Source: CAYQQK01 sp964420065
Lineage (GTDB): Bacteria; Bacillota; Dethiobacteria; DTU022
Reading direction: 5' to 3'
Assembly (NCBI GenBank): GCA_964420065.1
Contig: CAYQQK010000008.1
Location: 1 to 64,000 of the forward strand
Length of the DNA stretch: 64,000 bases
The position numbers and the translations under genes were made by a program. This document shows, in pieces, positions 1 to 9,785 of the stretch (position 1 is its first letter; the number at the start of each line of letters is the position of its first letter). The notes beneath the pieces were generated by a model. The model ran no database searches. It was not told the DNA's origin and saw only the letters and a program-made list of their open reading frames with translations.

Positions 1-232
1 CACCAGGTGATAAAGCCTTACAGGGTAAGTGTTTGTCAAAGAACGCAAATGGCTCTTTGGCGTAACGGCATACGCACGGGTACGCCCTCCTGAAATATCA
101 TTTTGAGTGCGGGCAGGAAAATACGGTCATTTTTGTTACATGCGGGCATAACGCCTTCATCCCTGAAACCAATCCTTTTTTGGTCTCGGATTTGGGGCCA
201 GCGCTTTAACATTTTTTCAGCAAACAAAGATG
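1..232. other. Left-edge stretch without a recognisable gene
   Basis: No recognisable gene. A 63-codon open frame exists on the minus strand (36-227), but it has no family signature I can name and no convincing ribosome binding site. It lies downstream of the acs operon terminator. It could be the end of a decayed gene that continues to the left of the window. Confidence 0.3.
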
Positions 233-262
233 AAAAAGGGCCGCCCTTATGAGGCAGCCCTT
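233..262 (-). terminator. Rho-independent terminator of the acs/met operon
   Basis: On the minus strand AGGGCTGCC pairs with GGCGGCCCT (nine positions, one mismatch), followed by TTTTT. It lies about 140 bases after the metF stop codon, in the right orientation to end the eight-gene cooC-to-metF transcript. Confidence 0.75.
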
Positions 263-404
263 TACGGCTAAATCCAGTAAAGCGGTTATTGCATCCCCCC
301 GGGGAGAAGCGGGCAGGAAATGATAACGGTCAACGCTCCTCTGTTTTCCCGGTCTGTCGCCCTGCCGCTCATGGCGAGGCGAACAGGACGTTTACCCGTT
401 CAAT

Positions 405-1325
405 TTACTGAAGTTTGGGACGTGGATAAAGGCCGGCCCGTTCCACAATCTCGGGCACCATTTCTTCCCAGGCGATAGCCATGACGTGCACCCCGGCTAC
501 CCCTTCGATCTCCTTGAGCTGCTGGATGGTTTCAACGGCAATATTCAATCCTTCGGCCTTTTTGTCCTTGGCTCCCTTCATCCGGTCAATGATTTCGTCA
601 GGTATAGTGATCCCGGAAACGTTATTCTTCATGTACCTTGCCGCACCCAGGGATTTGATCGGAGTCACACCACCCATGATCTTCACCCTCTTATGCAAGC
701 CCCGCTCCCGGACCATTTCCATCCATTTTCTGAAACGAACAAGGTCGAAAATACACTGGGTCTGGATAAAATCGGCTCCGGCGTTGATCTTTTTCTCCAG
801 GCGGTCAACCCGGTATTCGAATGGATCGGCAAAAGGGTTGGCTACCGCCCCGAGGAAAAGAGTCAATGGAGCATCGATCTTGTCACCACCGATGAACTTT
901 CCCTCATCACGCAAATCTTTGAGGCCCTTCAAAAGTTGCATCGAATCAATATCGTAAACTCCCTTGGAGCCCGGTTCATTACCGAAAGTCTGGTGGTCAC
1001 CGGAAAGGCAGAGCACATTTTTCACACCCAATGCCACCGCACCCAAAATGTCACCCTGAATGGCGATGCGGTTGCGATCCCGGACCACCATCTGCACCAC
1101 CGGTTCCATCCCCATCTGGACCAGCGTGGCGCCGCAGGCAATGCTGGAAGTGCGCACGATCGCGGTCTGGTTGTCGGTGATGTTGCATGCCTCAACGTGA
1201 TTGCGCATTCCTTCGGCATGTTCTTTCATCAGCTCGATGTCGGCGCTTTTTGGGGGACCGAGCTCGCCGGTAACCGCAAAATTGCCGCTTTCCAGCATTC
1301 GTTCAAGTTTACTCCCCGCGATCAA
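405..1325 (-). CDS. metF: Methylenetetrahydrofolate reductase, MetF
   Basis: This is a MetF-family TIM-barrel flavoprotein that reduces methylene-THF to methyl-THF, the last folate step of the methyl branch of the Wood-Ljungdahl pathway. It is about 306 residues long, the usual size. The family pattern is clear: a GELGPPKS stretch near the N-terminus, LCLSGDH in the middle, and GADFIQTQCIFD and MGGVTPIKS in the C-terminal half. The chosen start is the TTG at 1325, nine bases after AAGGGAGG. An in-frame ATG three codons earlier abuts the Shine-Dalgarno sequence and is unlikely to be used. The gene overlaps the end of metV by about 17 bases, which suggests translational coupling and a MetF-MetV complex as in Moorella. 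Confidence 0.93.
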   Translation of the reverse strand: MIAGSKLERMLESGNFAVTGELGPPKSADIELMKEHAEGMRNHVEACNITDNQTAIVRTSSIACGATLVQMGMEPVVQMVVRDRNRIAIQGDILGAVALGVKNVLCLSGDHQTFGNEPGSKGVYDIDSMQLLKGLKDLRDEGKFIGGDKIDAPLTLFLGAVANPFADPFEYRVDRLEKKINAGADFIQTQCIFDLVRFRKWMEMVRERGLHKRVKIMGGVTPIKSLGAARYMKNNVSGITIPDEIIDRMKGAKDKKAEGLNIAVETIQQLKEIEGVAGVHVMAIAWEEMVPEIVERAGLYPRPKLQ

Positions 1326-1989
1326 GTTTAACATCCTCCCTTACAATAGTTCTCGGGCCTCCGTGGTGCGCGGCATACCAGTTCTTCGGGGGCTGAATGG
1401 TTTCCAGATCTGAAAGACGGCCCAATTTTGCCAAGCGGTCATGGATCAGGTGCCAGGCGCATTCCTGATCCTTGCTGATTTCGCATTTACCATCCGCCGA
1501 GCCGCCGCAAGGCCCGTTCTGGATGCTCTTGGCACAACGGGTAATCGGACAGATCCCCCCTGTCAGGTGCAGGACACAGTCCCCGCACCCCAAACAACGC
1601 TCCACCCAAACCCCCTGTTCGATCGGATAGCCGTAGAAATGGGTGTTTAACCCGGGCAGAACATTCAATTCAGGCCGATGTTCCACCATGGTTTGCACCC
1701 CGACGCCGCAACCAAGAGAGAGAATGATATCGTAACTCCTGAGGCGTTCCAGGACCTGGTCGATGTATTCAAATTCGCATTGCCTCTCGATTGCAAAAGC
1801 CTCCGCCTCGCCCTCGAGCTTTTCTTTTTTACGGTAGATATTGATCGCCGTCGCCAATTCTTCAGCTTCTTTGAGGCCGCCGGCCATGCATACGGTGACG
1901 CAAGTCCCACACCCCAGAACCCCGATTTTTTTGTACGGGGCAATCATAGCCATGATTTCATCCACCGGTTTTCGCTCGGCGACTATCAT
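1309..1989 (-). CDS. metV: MetV, zinc/Fe-S partner of methylene-THF reductase
   Basis: This 226-residue protein matches MetV, the small partner of acetogen MetF. The N-terminal half carries GVLGCGTCVTVC, then a Rossmann-like segment with LSLGCGVGVQT. The C-terminal half has the cysteine cluster CLGCGDCVLH..GGICPITRC..GPCGG expected to bind zinc or Fe-S. In Moorella-type acetogens MetV stabilises MetF and may pass electrons to its FMN. It sits between acsE and metF, with an AAGGTGAG site shortly before the ATG. The electron donor here is not evident from the sequence. Confidence 0.9.
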   Translation of the reverse strand: MIVAERKPVDEIMAMIAPYKKIGVLGCGTCVTVCMAGGLKEAEELATAINIYRKKEKLEGEAEAFAIERQCEFEYIDQVLERLRSYDIILSLGCGVGVQTMVEHRPELNVLPGLNTHFYGYPIEQGVWVERCLGCGDCVLHLTGGICPITRCAKSIQNGPCGGSADGKCEISKDQECAWHLIHDRLAKLGRLSDLETIQPPKNWYAAHHGGPRTIVREDVKLDRGE

Positions 1990-2064
1990 GTGCTCACCTT
2001 CCCTTCCTTAAGTGCGCCGGTTGGTCGTCTGTTTTCCGCCGGCGGTGTTTTCTCGTCAACAACC

Positions 2065-2856
2065 TTATCCCCGGTGCTTGAAGACATCAATATACGAATC
2101 GCAGTAGATATCCATGTTAAGCAGGATCCGGGCTGTGGCCACAGCAGCCATCAATTCATCATCGTTGGCATCCGCAATTGCAGCGTCCAGGCCACAGGCC
2201 ATGAGCATCACCGCGTAAGTGCGATTGATCAGCTCCCGGTTACTGGTCCCCTGGGAAGCATTGCTTAACCCGACCACCGTGTTCGGAGCGGGATCTGAAA
2301 TCAGTTTGATTTCCCTTAAGGTACGCATTACCTCGGGGCCGTGATCTTGGGCCACATTGCAGGGCAGAACCAAAGGATCGATGTAGAGCTTATCCGCCTC
2401 AAGCCCGTAGCCGGCGGCAGTAGCTACCAATTCGGCAGCCAGGGCGATCCGGCTGTCGGCGTCCTTGGGAATACCCTCCTCACTCATGGCCAGGGCAACC
2501 ACTTCGGCATCATATTCCACCGCCATGGGGAAGACACGCTCCATCTTCTCCGCTACGCACGGGACCGAGTTGATCATCGCCGGGCGCTTGCACAACTTCA
2601 AGCCTTCTTCAATGGCATTATAATCGGTTGAGTCAAGGGCCAGTGGCAGGTCGGTTACTTCCTGGGTCACCTCAATCAGCCACTTCATGCCGCCAATCCG
2701 ATCCGAAGAGGCGGGGCCGACGTTGAGATCAATATAGCCGGCACCGTTTTCTTCCTGCTTACGGGCCCATTCCTGAACAGGCCTCGGATCTTTGTTTTTG
2801 ATGGCCTGGGCGATATCCGTAAACATACCGTTGATACGCTCGCCGATAATGATCAT
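2065..2856 (-). CDS. acsE: Methyl-THF:corrinoid iron-sulfur protein methyltransferase (AcsE)
   Basis: AcsE moves the methyl group from methyl-THF to the cob(I)amide of the corrinoid Fe-S protein. The 263-residue TIM-barrel pterin-binding protein starts MIIIGERING and contains the pterin-binding pattern YIDLNVGPAS at about residues 41-50 and PLALDSTD at about 71-78, followed by GLSNASQG near residue 197. Length equals that of the Moorella enzyme (about 262). AAGGAGG lies seven bases before the ATG. It is followed by metV, so methyl-group formation and transfer are encoded side by side. Confidence 0.95.
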   Translation of the reverse strand: MIIIGERINGMFTDIAQAIKNKDPRPVQEWARKQEENGAGYIDLNVGPASSDRIGGMKWLIEVTQEVTDLPLALDSTDYNAIEEGLKLCKRPAMINSVPCVAEKMERVFPMAVEYDAEVVALAMSEEGIPKDADSRIALAAELVATAAGYGLEADKLYIDPLVLPCNVAQDHGPEVMRTLREIKLISDPAPNTVVGLSNASQGTSNRELINRTYAVMLMACGLDAAIADANDDELMAAVATARILLNMDIYCDSYIDVFKHRG

Positions 2857-3002
2857 TCTATGACCTCCTTATAAACTGGGCTAAAAACCGTTAAAAACCC
2901 GACAAAAGAAAAACGGTACCAGTCCTGAAACAGTGGGAAAAGAGGCTGCAATGTGGTCCATGCCGTAATCTCCGGCAACAATCCCCGTTCCTCCACCCCG
3001 GC

Positions 3003-3980
3003 CTAGTAACTGTTATCCTGCATCAGGTCATCGATCTGTTTTTTGACGATCTCCATGGTTCGGGGATGACGCATGACCAGGATGTCTATTCCGGCCTGGA
3101 TATATGCCGTCGCAGTGGTAGCCTCCCAAAGAATACCCCGCTCTTCCTGTTCACCCCACCCGGGTTCTTCGGCCTCGGATATGTTCGCCTCCTTGGCTCG
3201 CCAGGCCTCAAGACCGATGTTGCCGATCATCGGCATGCCCAGCATCCGGTCCCCTTGCAGGGCGCCGTAACGGGCCCGCTCCATGATTGAATAAGTATAT
3301 TCGATCCCGTAGCCCAGGGCGGACATGCAAGGGTCGATCACGATCCGGTTGGCCATGGCTGTGCTCATTTCGCCGATCAAAATGTTCAACTGCTTGCAAA
3401 TGTTGATATCGATTGGGGATAGTGCAATCACGTTATGCTTATTGGCCATACAGGCGCTGGTTATGGCCCTGTAGTTTTCCAGTTCGGCAACCCCCAGGAG
3501 CAAGTTCTCACCCGCCGCCTCTTCGGCAACGACCGGATAAAGCGGGTTGTCTTTCTCGTGGTTACCACAGCCGACAACGATCAGGGGCACACCTACCGCT
3601 TTCAGAACTTTTTTCACAGTAGCCGCGCATTCTGCGGGTGTACTGTCCGCATAGTCGGGGTCGGCACTTTTTAAACGCAAAAGGACCAGGTCGGCACCGT
3701 ACTGGTCGACACATTTTTTAGCCCAAGCGCCCGGGTCTCCATAGACATCCCCGAAATAGGGTTTAAAACAGGGGTTCCACTCTTCGGGCACCATGTCCCA
3801 TACTTCCAGAGCCACAACGGGACGGTGGGGGGTCTCCCCCTCAAAATGCAGATACGGCAGGGCGGTCACGCCTCCCACCGTAATCGTGTGGCTGCGGGTG
3901 CCACCGTCTTCCTTGGTTGCACCCAGAACCACTTCGCCGACTTTACTTCTATATCTTTCCTTTTCTATTTGAACAGCCAT
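3003..3980 (-). CDS. acsD: Corrinoid iron-sulfur protein small subunit (AcsD)
   Basis: This is the small subunit of the corrinoid Fe-S protein, which carries the methyl group from AcsE to acetyl-CoA synthase. The 325 residues fit the family (about 320). Recognisable stretches are HTITVGGVTALPYLHFEGE near residue 32, the VALEVWDMVPEEWN segment, ADLVLLRLKSADPD and the C-terminal GIDILVMRHPRTME. It forms a heterodimer with the product of acsC, which lies immediately upstream. There is a gap of about 145 bases to acsE downstream. Confidence 0.94.
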   Translation of the reverse strand: MAVQIEKERYRSKVGEVVLGATKEDGGTRSHTITVGGVTALPYLHFEGETPHRPVVALEVWDMVPEEWNPCFKPYFGDVYGDPGAWAKKCVDQYGADLVLLRLKSADPDYADSTPAECAATVKKVLKAVGVPLIVVGCGNHEKDNPLYPVVAEEAAGENLLLGVAELENYRAITSACMANKHNVIALSPIDINICKQLNILIGEMSTAMANRIVIDPCMSALGYGIEYTYSIMERARYGALQGDRMLGMPMIGNIGLEAWRAKEANISEAEEPGWGEQEERGILWEATTATAYIQAGIDILVMRHPRTMEIVKKQIDDLMQDNSY

Positions 3981-4023
3981 CTCGAAACTCCCCTCCCAAG
4001 CAATTTAGGAAAGCAACATGATG

Positions 4024-5352
4024 CTAGACAAATTTCTCTTTGGCAAACTTGGAAATACCGGAAGATTCACGCGGTCCGACCATGACCTGCCAGCCCGATT
4101 CCTCCTCCAGAGCCCCCTTGAGAACTGCTACATAACCGGGAATAACAATGTTCTTGTGATTGACCTTGTTTTCCAGATCTGCCTTTTTAATTGCTGCCGT
4201 AATGGTTTCCGCCGTGTATTTGTTATCGGCATAACCGGTGAGCACGGACACTCCGCCGGTATCGACGGATAGAATCCAGCTCGGAATACGGGTCGCCTCA
4301 ACCTCACCGGCGACGATATAGTAGGTCAACGAGAAGTTGGTGGTACAATAAACGGGCGAATCCGCAGTCGGCTCACCAATATCGTACACCTTCGGTTCAA
4401 CAGCAATCGGTTTCTGCGGATCGGTATAAAGGTTCTGGCGCCAGGAAAGAAGCGGCAACAGTTGTTGTTTCGCGGAAGCCTTCATGACCACGATGCTGGC
4501 GTACTTGCTCACATATACTCCCGCTTGCAAGACTTCTTCCAGGGGGTTTTCCTTATTTGTAAAGGTAATGTTCGGATAGCCGAAGGGACGGTACTTTTTC
4601 CGTATTGCCAGGCGTCTCATCTGGGTCAAATCGGCAAGTACCTTGCTCGTTTCACGAGCCCCGCTATCTACAACTAGATCCTTGCATCCCAGTGCGGCCA
4701 CCTTCTCCATCAGTTCAGCCGCCTCGTTCAAGTTGGCACCTTTTACTGCCAGGGGGCATCCCTTGGTTTTGGCCAATGCGACCATTTTTTCATAATTGGC
4801 GTTGTTGGCAGCATAAATGAGCGGTCGGCGATCGGCCACGACTTCGAGGGCGCTCTCCATTACCGCCGGATCCTCGGCGATCAGGATCATTGCTTTTGCC
4901 GTCTTTGCAGCCACTGTTTCCACCGCTGTTTTGAACTTGGCTGCATCGCCGGAATCACATTGCACTGCAACCATGTCGGTCACAAAGTGCAATCCGACCC
5001 GATCGAATTCCAGCCCGTCAAATTCGGCCGCCCGCGCCGCTACGTCTCCGGTGTCGCTGATGAGAATCGCAATCCCGGTGGGGTGAAAGAAGCGCTTGTC
5101 ATGACGGAAAATTTCCGTTTCGTCCCCCAGCTGGATCTCCCTCTCGCCAACACCGACCTTGACCAGCTTGATCGGTGGCGCGGCGGCAGAGGCCAGGGCC
5201 TCCTTGCCTTCATCAGTGACGTACGGACACGCATCGAGGGAAGCCTTGCCGCTGGCCAGGGCCATGGCGAAAGCGAGGCAAGTCGGGTAATCGCATTCTT
5301 TGCAGTTGGTTTTGGGGAGGTGCTTATAAATCGCCAAACCGGTTAAACCCAT
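4024..5352 (-). CDS. acsC: Corrinoid iron-sulfur protein large subunit (AcsC)
   Basis: This is the large subunit of the corrinoid Fe-S protein, with 442 residues (normal). The N-terminal [4Fe-4S] domain has CKECDYPTC followed by a further cysteine in LDACPY; the cluster feeds electrons for reductive reactivation of cob(II)amide. A TIM-barrel region and the C-terminal corrinoid-binding region follow (DTGGVSVLTG and NIVIPGYVAVLKG near the end). It is encoded between acsB and acsD. A gene for the ASKHA-type reductive activator (RACo, orf7), often found in such clusters, is absent from this window. Confidence 0.94.
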   Translation of the reverse strand: MGLTGLAIYKHLPKTNCKECDYPTCLAFAMALASGKASLDACPYVTDEGKEALASAAAPPIKLVKVGVGEREIQLGDETEIFRHDKRFFHPTGIAILISDTGDVAARAAEFDGLEFDRVGLHFVTDMVAVQCDSGDAAKFKTAVETVAAKTAKAMILIAEDPAVMESALEVVADRRPLIYAANNANYEKMVALAKTKGCPLAVKGANLNEAAELMEKVAALGCKDLVVDSGARETSKVLADLTQMRRLAIRKKYRPFGYPNITFTNKENPLEEVLQAGVYVSKYASIVVMKASAKQQLLPLLSWRQNLYTDPQKPIAVEPKVYDIGEPTADSPVYCTTNFSLTYYIVAGEVEATRIPSWILSVDTGGVSVLTGYADNKYTAETITAAIKKADLENKVNHKNIVIPGYVAVLKGALEEESGWQVMVGPRESSGISKFAKEKFV

Positions 5353-5443
5353 CAGTCCTTACTCCCTTCAGATTTACTGGCAGGGATCCTTCTGGCCGGG
5401 CCATACCGCCCCATCGCCGGAAGGATCCCGAACTGCCGGACAG

Positions 5444-7675
5444 TTACATCAACGGATCCATGGTCAAAGCCGGGTGCCCTTTTTCTTCCAAAAACGGCAG
5501 GATCTCCTCTGCATCGGCGCCCACAGTTTCATCGGCAATTTTATCCACGAAATCGGCCCCCAGCCCTTCTTCTTCGGCCCGTCGGCGTAACGCATCACCC
5601 AACCACTCTTTCAATTCCTTGGGCATCCATACCACCCGGGCCAGGCCGCCATCGGCGCGGATGAACTTCCGGCTTAGCACGAAGGAGCGGCCGTGGCCCA
5701 TAAAGCCGGGGGTTTGTACCCCACCGCCGACGGTTCCGGCAAGGGTGGAAAAAGTCATCCCGATAGGGGTGCTGCCACTGTGTTCCCGGGTTGTAATCAT
5801 GACCCCGTTGGCTTCGGGGACAATACCCATGATGCACTCGAAGCAACCACAGGAAGTCATCGGGCGGTCCAAAAAGCTATACATGGAGCATTCTTCAATG
5901 GTCCGGTTGGAATTTAAATAGACATATTCGTTTGTCGATTCCCAGATGCCTATCCGCTCGTCGATCAAACCTTCTTTTTTGATCGGGCGGCAGGGGCCAA
6001 CCGGATCAATTTCATAGGAAGCCTTGGCATCGAGCCAGCTCACCGCACCACAGAGGCCAAGCCGTTCGGGAGTAACCACACAGACGTGGTTCGGAGCAAA
6101 GGACTGGCAGAGGAGGCAGGAATAAAACTCTTCCACCGCTTCATCGGTCAGCCCCTTCAGACGTTCATCCCGAGCCGCATATAATTCCCGTGCATGCTTC
6201 AATCCTTCTTCCGCTTTCTCCTTGTCGGTAACCAGGGATACCTCGACCCGGTCCACGATGGAAGGGAATTCATCCTTGAGTTTGGCCACAATCAGCTCGC
6301 CAAAGTGGTGAATTTTGAAGCCTTTGGCCGCAGCATCCTTGCTGATCCGCATCCAAACGGTATCCCGCTGGGCCATGTGCCAGATCCCCTCGCCGTAGTT
6401 AATAAAATCATGGATACGGCGCTCGAGTACACCTTCAAAGTCTTCCTGCATCTTGTGGCCAAAAACCTTCACCATAATGCCCATGGGCAGGGAGCCGCCG
6501 ACTTCGGCACCTTCGATTTCAGGCCCGATTACTTCGATTTTACCATCCTCGATTTCAGTTTCGCCGACCATCTCTACCAATTCGAATCCGGTGGTACGGC
6601 CCCCGCCAAACTCGATCCGCATATCCCCTTTACGAATTACTTCACCTTCAAAAGCCGGACCAACAGTAATCGGCACGGGGATATCGACGATCTTGATCTT
6701 GATCCCGCGAATTTCCATGATCACTTTGATCATGTCTTCATAGTTGGGGTGTGAGAAATACCAGTTTTTAACCTGTTCGTCCTCGGCCAATTCCTGATCG
6801 GTCAGCACCGGGAAACCAAGGAATATTGCAGCAAAGTGGGCCGCTACCTGAACATCATCGATCTCACCCAGGTGCAAAACGAAGGCCCGGACGCGGCGGC
6901 GCTGGTAATCCCGCGTGTTTTGACGCTCCCCGGGCGGAATTCCACCGAAAGACATGCCGGCGCGCAGTGCATAGTTGACGGCATGGACGATCTGAGTAAA
7001 GTTACCGGTGGGGAAAGCGATGAAATCGATCCCCAGTTTGCAACCGGCTTCAATCGCCTGCTCAACGACCTGGTTGCACAAGAAAATCATGAAACCCATC
7101 CCTTGCAGGTCCATCACCAGTTTACCGACCGCTTCGGAGGACTTGCCTCGGCCCATAATGACCGCCTGCCCGGGAATGGTCCAGTCTACCAAAAGGATAC
7201 CGTAGCGGCGGACGACCGGGTCGCCCAAAAATCCGGTCCAAGGGTCAACATGGGGTTTGGCCCCGTTCAGGTAGCGCAAAACTTCAATAATTTCAGCGGA
7301 ATAAGCCGCCGATTCACCGCACATGCGAGCATTGTAAAAAGTCAGTTCTTCCCGCACCTGATTGCGCATACGGTTAAGGATAGGTGGCAGTTCACCGAGT
7401 TTGGTCACCGCCTCGCCGCTCAAAGCCCGAATCACCGGCAAATAGTAACCGGTATCGGGATAGGCCACCGGGCAGTCAGGGCCATAACGACGGATCGCCT
7501 GGTTGAGCAGGATCTCGGCATAGCTGGTTGCAATTACGGCGCCATCGTAGGCTCTCTTGAAAAGTCTGAGCGGCGGCTTCTCTTCATCTATAACACCGTC
7601 GAAGATCTCTTCGAAGGATTCCTTCCATTCCCTGGCTAAAACACCATCAAAGGTGCTGGATTCGTTGGTTGTCAT
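5444..7675 (-). CDS. acsB: Acetyl-CoA synthase catalytic subunit (AcsB)
   Basis: This subunit condenses CO, the methyl group from the corrinoid protein and CoA into acetyl-CoA at the Ni-Ni-[4Fe-4S] A-cluster. It is 743 residues, slightly longer than Moorella AcsB (about 730). The A-cluster ligands are visible: SCLLCQ, then HVC and GLCGAVSW, then SCGCFEC, where the Cys-Gly-Cys at about 609-611 binds the distal nickel. It starts with an ATG preceded by AAAGGAGG at nine bases. It directly follows cooS, so the CODH/ACS complex subunits are adjacent. Confidence 0.96.
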   Translation of the reverse strand: MTTNESSTFDGVLAREWKESFEEIFDGVIDEEKPPLRLFKRAYDGAVIATSYAEILLNQAIRRYGPDCPVAYPDTGYYLPVIRALSGEAVTKLGELPPILNRMRNQVREELTFYNARMCGESAAYSAEIIEVLRYLNGAKPHVDPWTGFLGDPVVRRYGILLVDWTIPGQAVIMGRGKSSEAVGKLVMDLQGMGFMIFLCNQVVEQAIEAGCKLGIDFIAFPTGNFTQIVHAVNYALRAGMSFGGIPPGERQNTRDYQRRRVRAFVLHLGEIDDVQVAAHFAAIFLGFPVLTDQELAEDEQVKNWYFSHPNYEDMIKVIMEIRGIKIKIVDIPVPITVGPAFEGEVIRKGDMRIEFGGGRTTGFELVEMVGETEIEDGKIEVIGPEIEGAEVGGSLPMGIMVKVFGHKMQEDFEGVLERRIHDFINYGEGIWHMAQRDTVWMRISKDAAAKGFKIHHFGELIVAKLKDEFPSIVDRVEVSLVTDKEKAEEGLKHARELYAARDERLKGLTDEAVEEFYSCLLCQSFAPNHVCVVTPERLGLCGAVSWLDAKASYEIDPVGPCRPIKKEGLIDERIGIWESTNEYVYLNSNRTIEECSMYSFLDRPMTSCGCFECIMGIVPEANGVMITTREHSGSTPIGMTFSTLAGTVGGGVQTPGFMGHGRSFVLSRKFIRADGGLARVVWMPKELKEWLGDALRRRAEEEGLGADFVDKIADETVGADAEEILPFLEEKGHPALTMDPLM

Positions 7676-7702
7676 CTTGTATGCCTCCTTTAACCCAATA
7701 TT

Positions 7703-9673
7703 TTACCAGCCTGCAGAAATGGCTGAAGTTTCGTAGTTTTCCTTTGCCATCCGGTGTACCCTGAGCTTCCAGGTGCGATCATCCAAGGCTGCCACTACCC
7801 GGTCTACCGATTTCTCCGGATCTGTTTCCCAGATAAAATAGCCGCCGTAAACATCATCGGCAATCTGCAGGGCGATCCCGTTCACCAGATCACTGCCGGT
7901 AATATAGGGGTAAACACCGACGTGGGTCGGCATACCCAGCGTGACGCACCAGCTGCCGATAGCCACTGCTTTCTCACTCATGGCCTCGGGTGCAGAGGCG
8001 GCATAAGGCACCTTGGGAGCATCAACGTCCCACTGCGTGGCCATCAAGGTCATCAAATCGTAAGCACGGCTATTATCCACACAAGAACCCATATGGTAGA
8101 CCAGCGGCAGCTTTTCTTTCAGCTTGTCTTTGTTGGCTACATTAAGACGATTGATAAATGCTTTCAACCCCTCCCCGGCGTATTCCTCCACCGCCTCCCA
8201 GGTCATCAACCCCGCCTTGGCATAGGCCCCGGCGGCGCAACCGGTAGCGACCATGAAAACATCATTTTTGGCCAACCCTTTGGCCATAACGAGATGGTTT
8301 TCATCATGGACGCGTTTCAGGTTGTTGCAGCCCGCCAGCAAAACAACTCCGCGCAGCTCACCCGCATCGATGGCATCGGTTAAGACCTTGATCGGATTGT
8401 CGGGGTTGATTGTTCCAAAAAGATCGAGCAACGCCTCAACGCTGAATCCGGCCACAACCTTGCTTTTGATCTGCGGGATGTTAATCCGGTCGTTGTTCCT
8501 TTCCTGATAAGCTCCAAGGGCCAGGTTAATCACTTCACGGGCTTTCTCTGTAGCGTATTCTTCAACAAAATCAACGTGGTGGGCCCCGGGAATCTTGACG
8601 TTACCGGATGTGGTAACAATGCAGGTATGGAAACATTCCGCAACCGCCCTGATACTGGGGTAAATGCACTGAATATCAACGATCATGGCATCAAGGGCAC
8701 CGGTCATAATCGGCAGCTCTTGCGAAGTAAAGTTTGTCAAAAGCGGCACGCCCTGGCGCATCAGAACTTCATTACCGGTGCAGCAAATCCCCGATACCTT
8801 GATCCCCTTGGCTCCTATTTTTTCGGCATCCGTTTTCATTTCCCGAGCCGCTTTGACGATCATTTCGCTTAAAATCGGGTTATGTCCGTGGACGGCGATG
8901 TTAACATAATCGGGATCGAGCACACCCAGGTTGGCCTCCGATACCACCGGCTTCGGTGTACCGAAAACTATATCCGAAAAATCGGTGGCCATATGCTCAC
9001 TTCCAAAATCGGCCACCGAAGTTTTCAAACCCTGGAAGATGAGGTTGACCGGGTCGGCATCCATACCGACATGGGTCTGGGCGATGTTCTCACTGATGGT
9101 ACCGAAAACACCGCGCGGCATGATATTGCAGTCTTCCAGTTTTTTGACCCTTTCTTCAATGATGGATCTGCTGAGCCACCTGAAAGGCTCCTCATGGGCT
9201 CCTTCGAAACGGCACAGGTCTTCTTTGGCCAGATGCACCAGCTCCCGGAAAATTTCTTCGTCCGATTTTCCTTCACGGGAAACACCGATCCGGTCCGCCA
9301 CCGCATAAAGTTTATCCGTGTCGGTAATCTTGTAATCCGGGGCTTTGCCTTCAGTCATCATCTCGCCAACGTGTGTCATGTGACGCGCGTGGTCCGCGTG
9401 CGCCGCGCACCCACCGCACATCATGCGGATCAAATGCCGGGCGACAATTGTATAGTCATGCGCCCCGCAGACACCCTTACTGGCCTTCTTGGTAATACGA
9501 CACGGGCCTTGCAGGCAAATCCGGCAGCAAATCCCCTGTTCTCCAAAGTTACACTGGGGCTGCATATTGACGTAACGATCGTACGACGTTTCGACCTTTC
9601 CGTCACTGGCTTCGATGACCTGCAAAGCGGCCGGATCTACTGTCCTCTTGTTGTCAATTTTTTTCTTTGACAT
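7703..9673 (-). CDS. acsA: Ni-Fe carbon monoxide dehydrogenase catalytic subunit (CooS/AcsA)
   Basis: This enzyme interconverts CO2 and CO at the Ni-Fe-S C-cluster and supplies CO to AcsB. With the ATG at 9673 it has 656 residues; this start is preferred because AAAGGAGG lies 11 bases upstream, whereas the more distal ATG at 9709 has no such site. The N-terminal cysteine cluster CNFGEQGICCRICLQGPCR supplies the B/D-cluster ligands, and GVCGAHD follows. C-cluster residues are seen in GICCTGNE, LLAGCNN, ATGCAAGAYAKAG and MGSCVDNSRA. Its maturation ATPase CooC is encoded immediately upstream. Confidence 0.95.
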   Translation of the reverse strand: MSKKKIDNKRTVDPAALQVIEASDGKVETSYDRYVNMQPQCNFGEQGICCRICLQGPCRITKKASKGVCGAHDYTIVARHLIRMMCGGCAAHADHARHMTHVGEMMTEGKAPDYKITDTDKLYAVADRIGVSREGKSDEEIFRELVHLAKEDLCRFEGAHEEPFRWLSRSIIEERVKKLEDCNIMPRGVFGTISENIAQTHVGMDADPVNLIFQGLKTSVADFGSEHMATDFSDIVFGTPKPVVSEANLGVLDPDYVNIAVHGHNPILSEMIVKAAREMKTDAEKIGAKGIKVSGICCTGNEVLMRQGVPLLTNFTSQELPIMTGALDAMIVDIQCIYPSIRAVAECFHTCIVTTSGNVKIPGAHHVDFVEEYATEKAREVINLALGAYQERNNDRINIPQIKSKVVAGFSVEALLDLFGTINPDNPIKVLTDAIDAGELRGVVLLAGCNNLKRVHDENHLVMAKGLAKNDVFMVATGCAAGAYAKAGLMTWEAVEEYAGEGLKAFINRLNVANKDKLKEKLPLVYHMGSCVDNSRAYDLMTLMATQWDVDAPKVPYAASAPEAMSEKAVAIGSWCVTLGMPTHVGVYPYITGSDLVNGIALQIADDVYGGYFIWETDPEKSVDRVVAALDDRTWKLRVHRMAKENYETSAISAGW

Positions 9674-9785
9674 CCTTTTTTCTAACCTCCTTTTATTGTC
9701 GCTGGTCATCCATTACCTTCCCTAGATATTTGGTTCAGGCCTTCACCGGCTCAATGAAATGAACATCTGTTTTACCACCATATTG

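Noticed and set aside
486..1331. Long open frames on the plus strand opposite metF, and similar long antisense frames opposite acsB, cooS, clpC and mgtE
   Set aside because: They mirror the codon bias of well-identified genes on the other strand, have no family signatures and lack ribosome binding sites.
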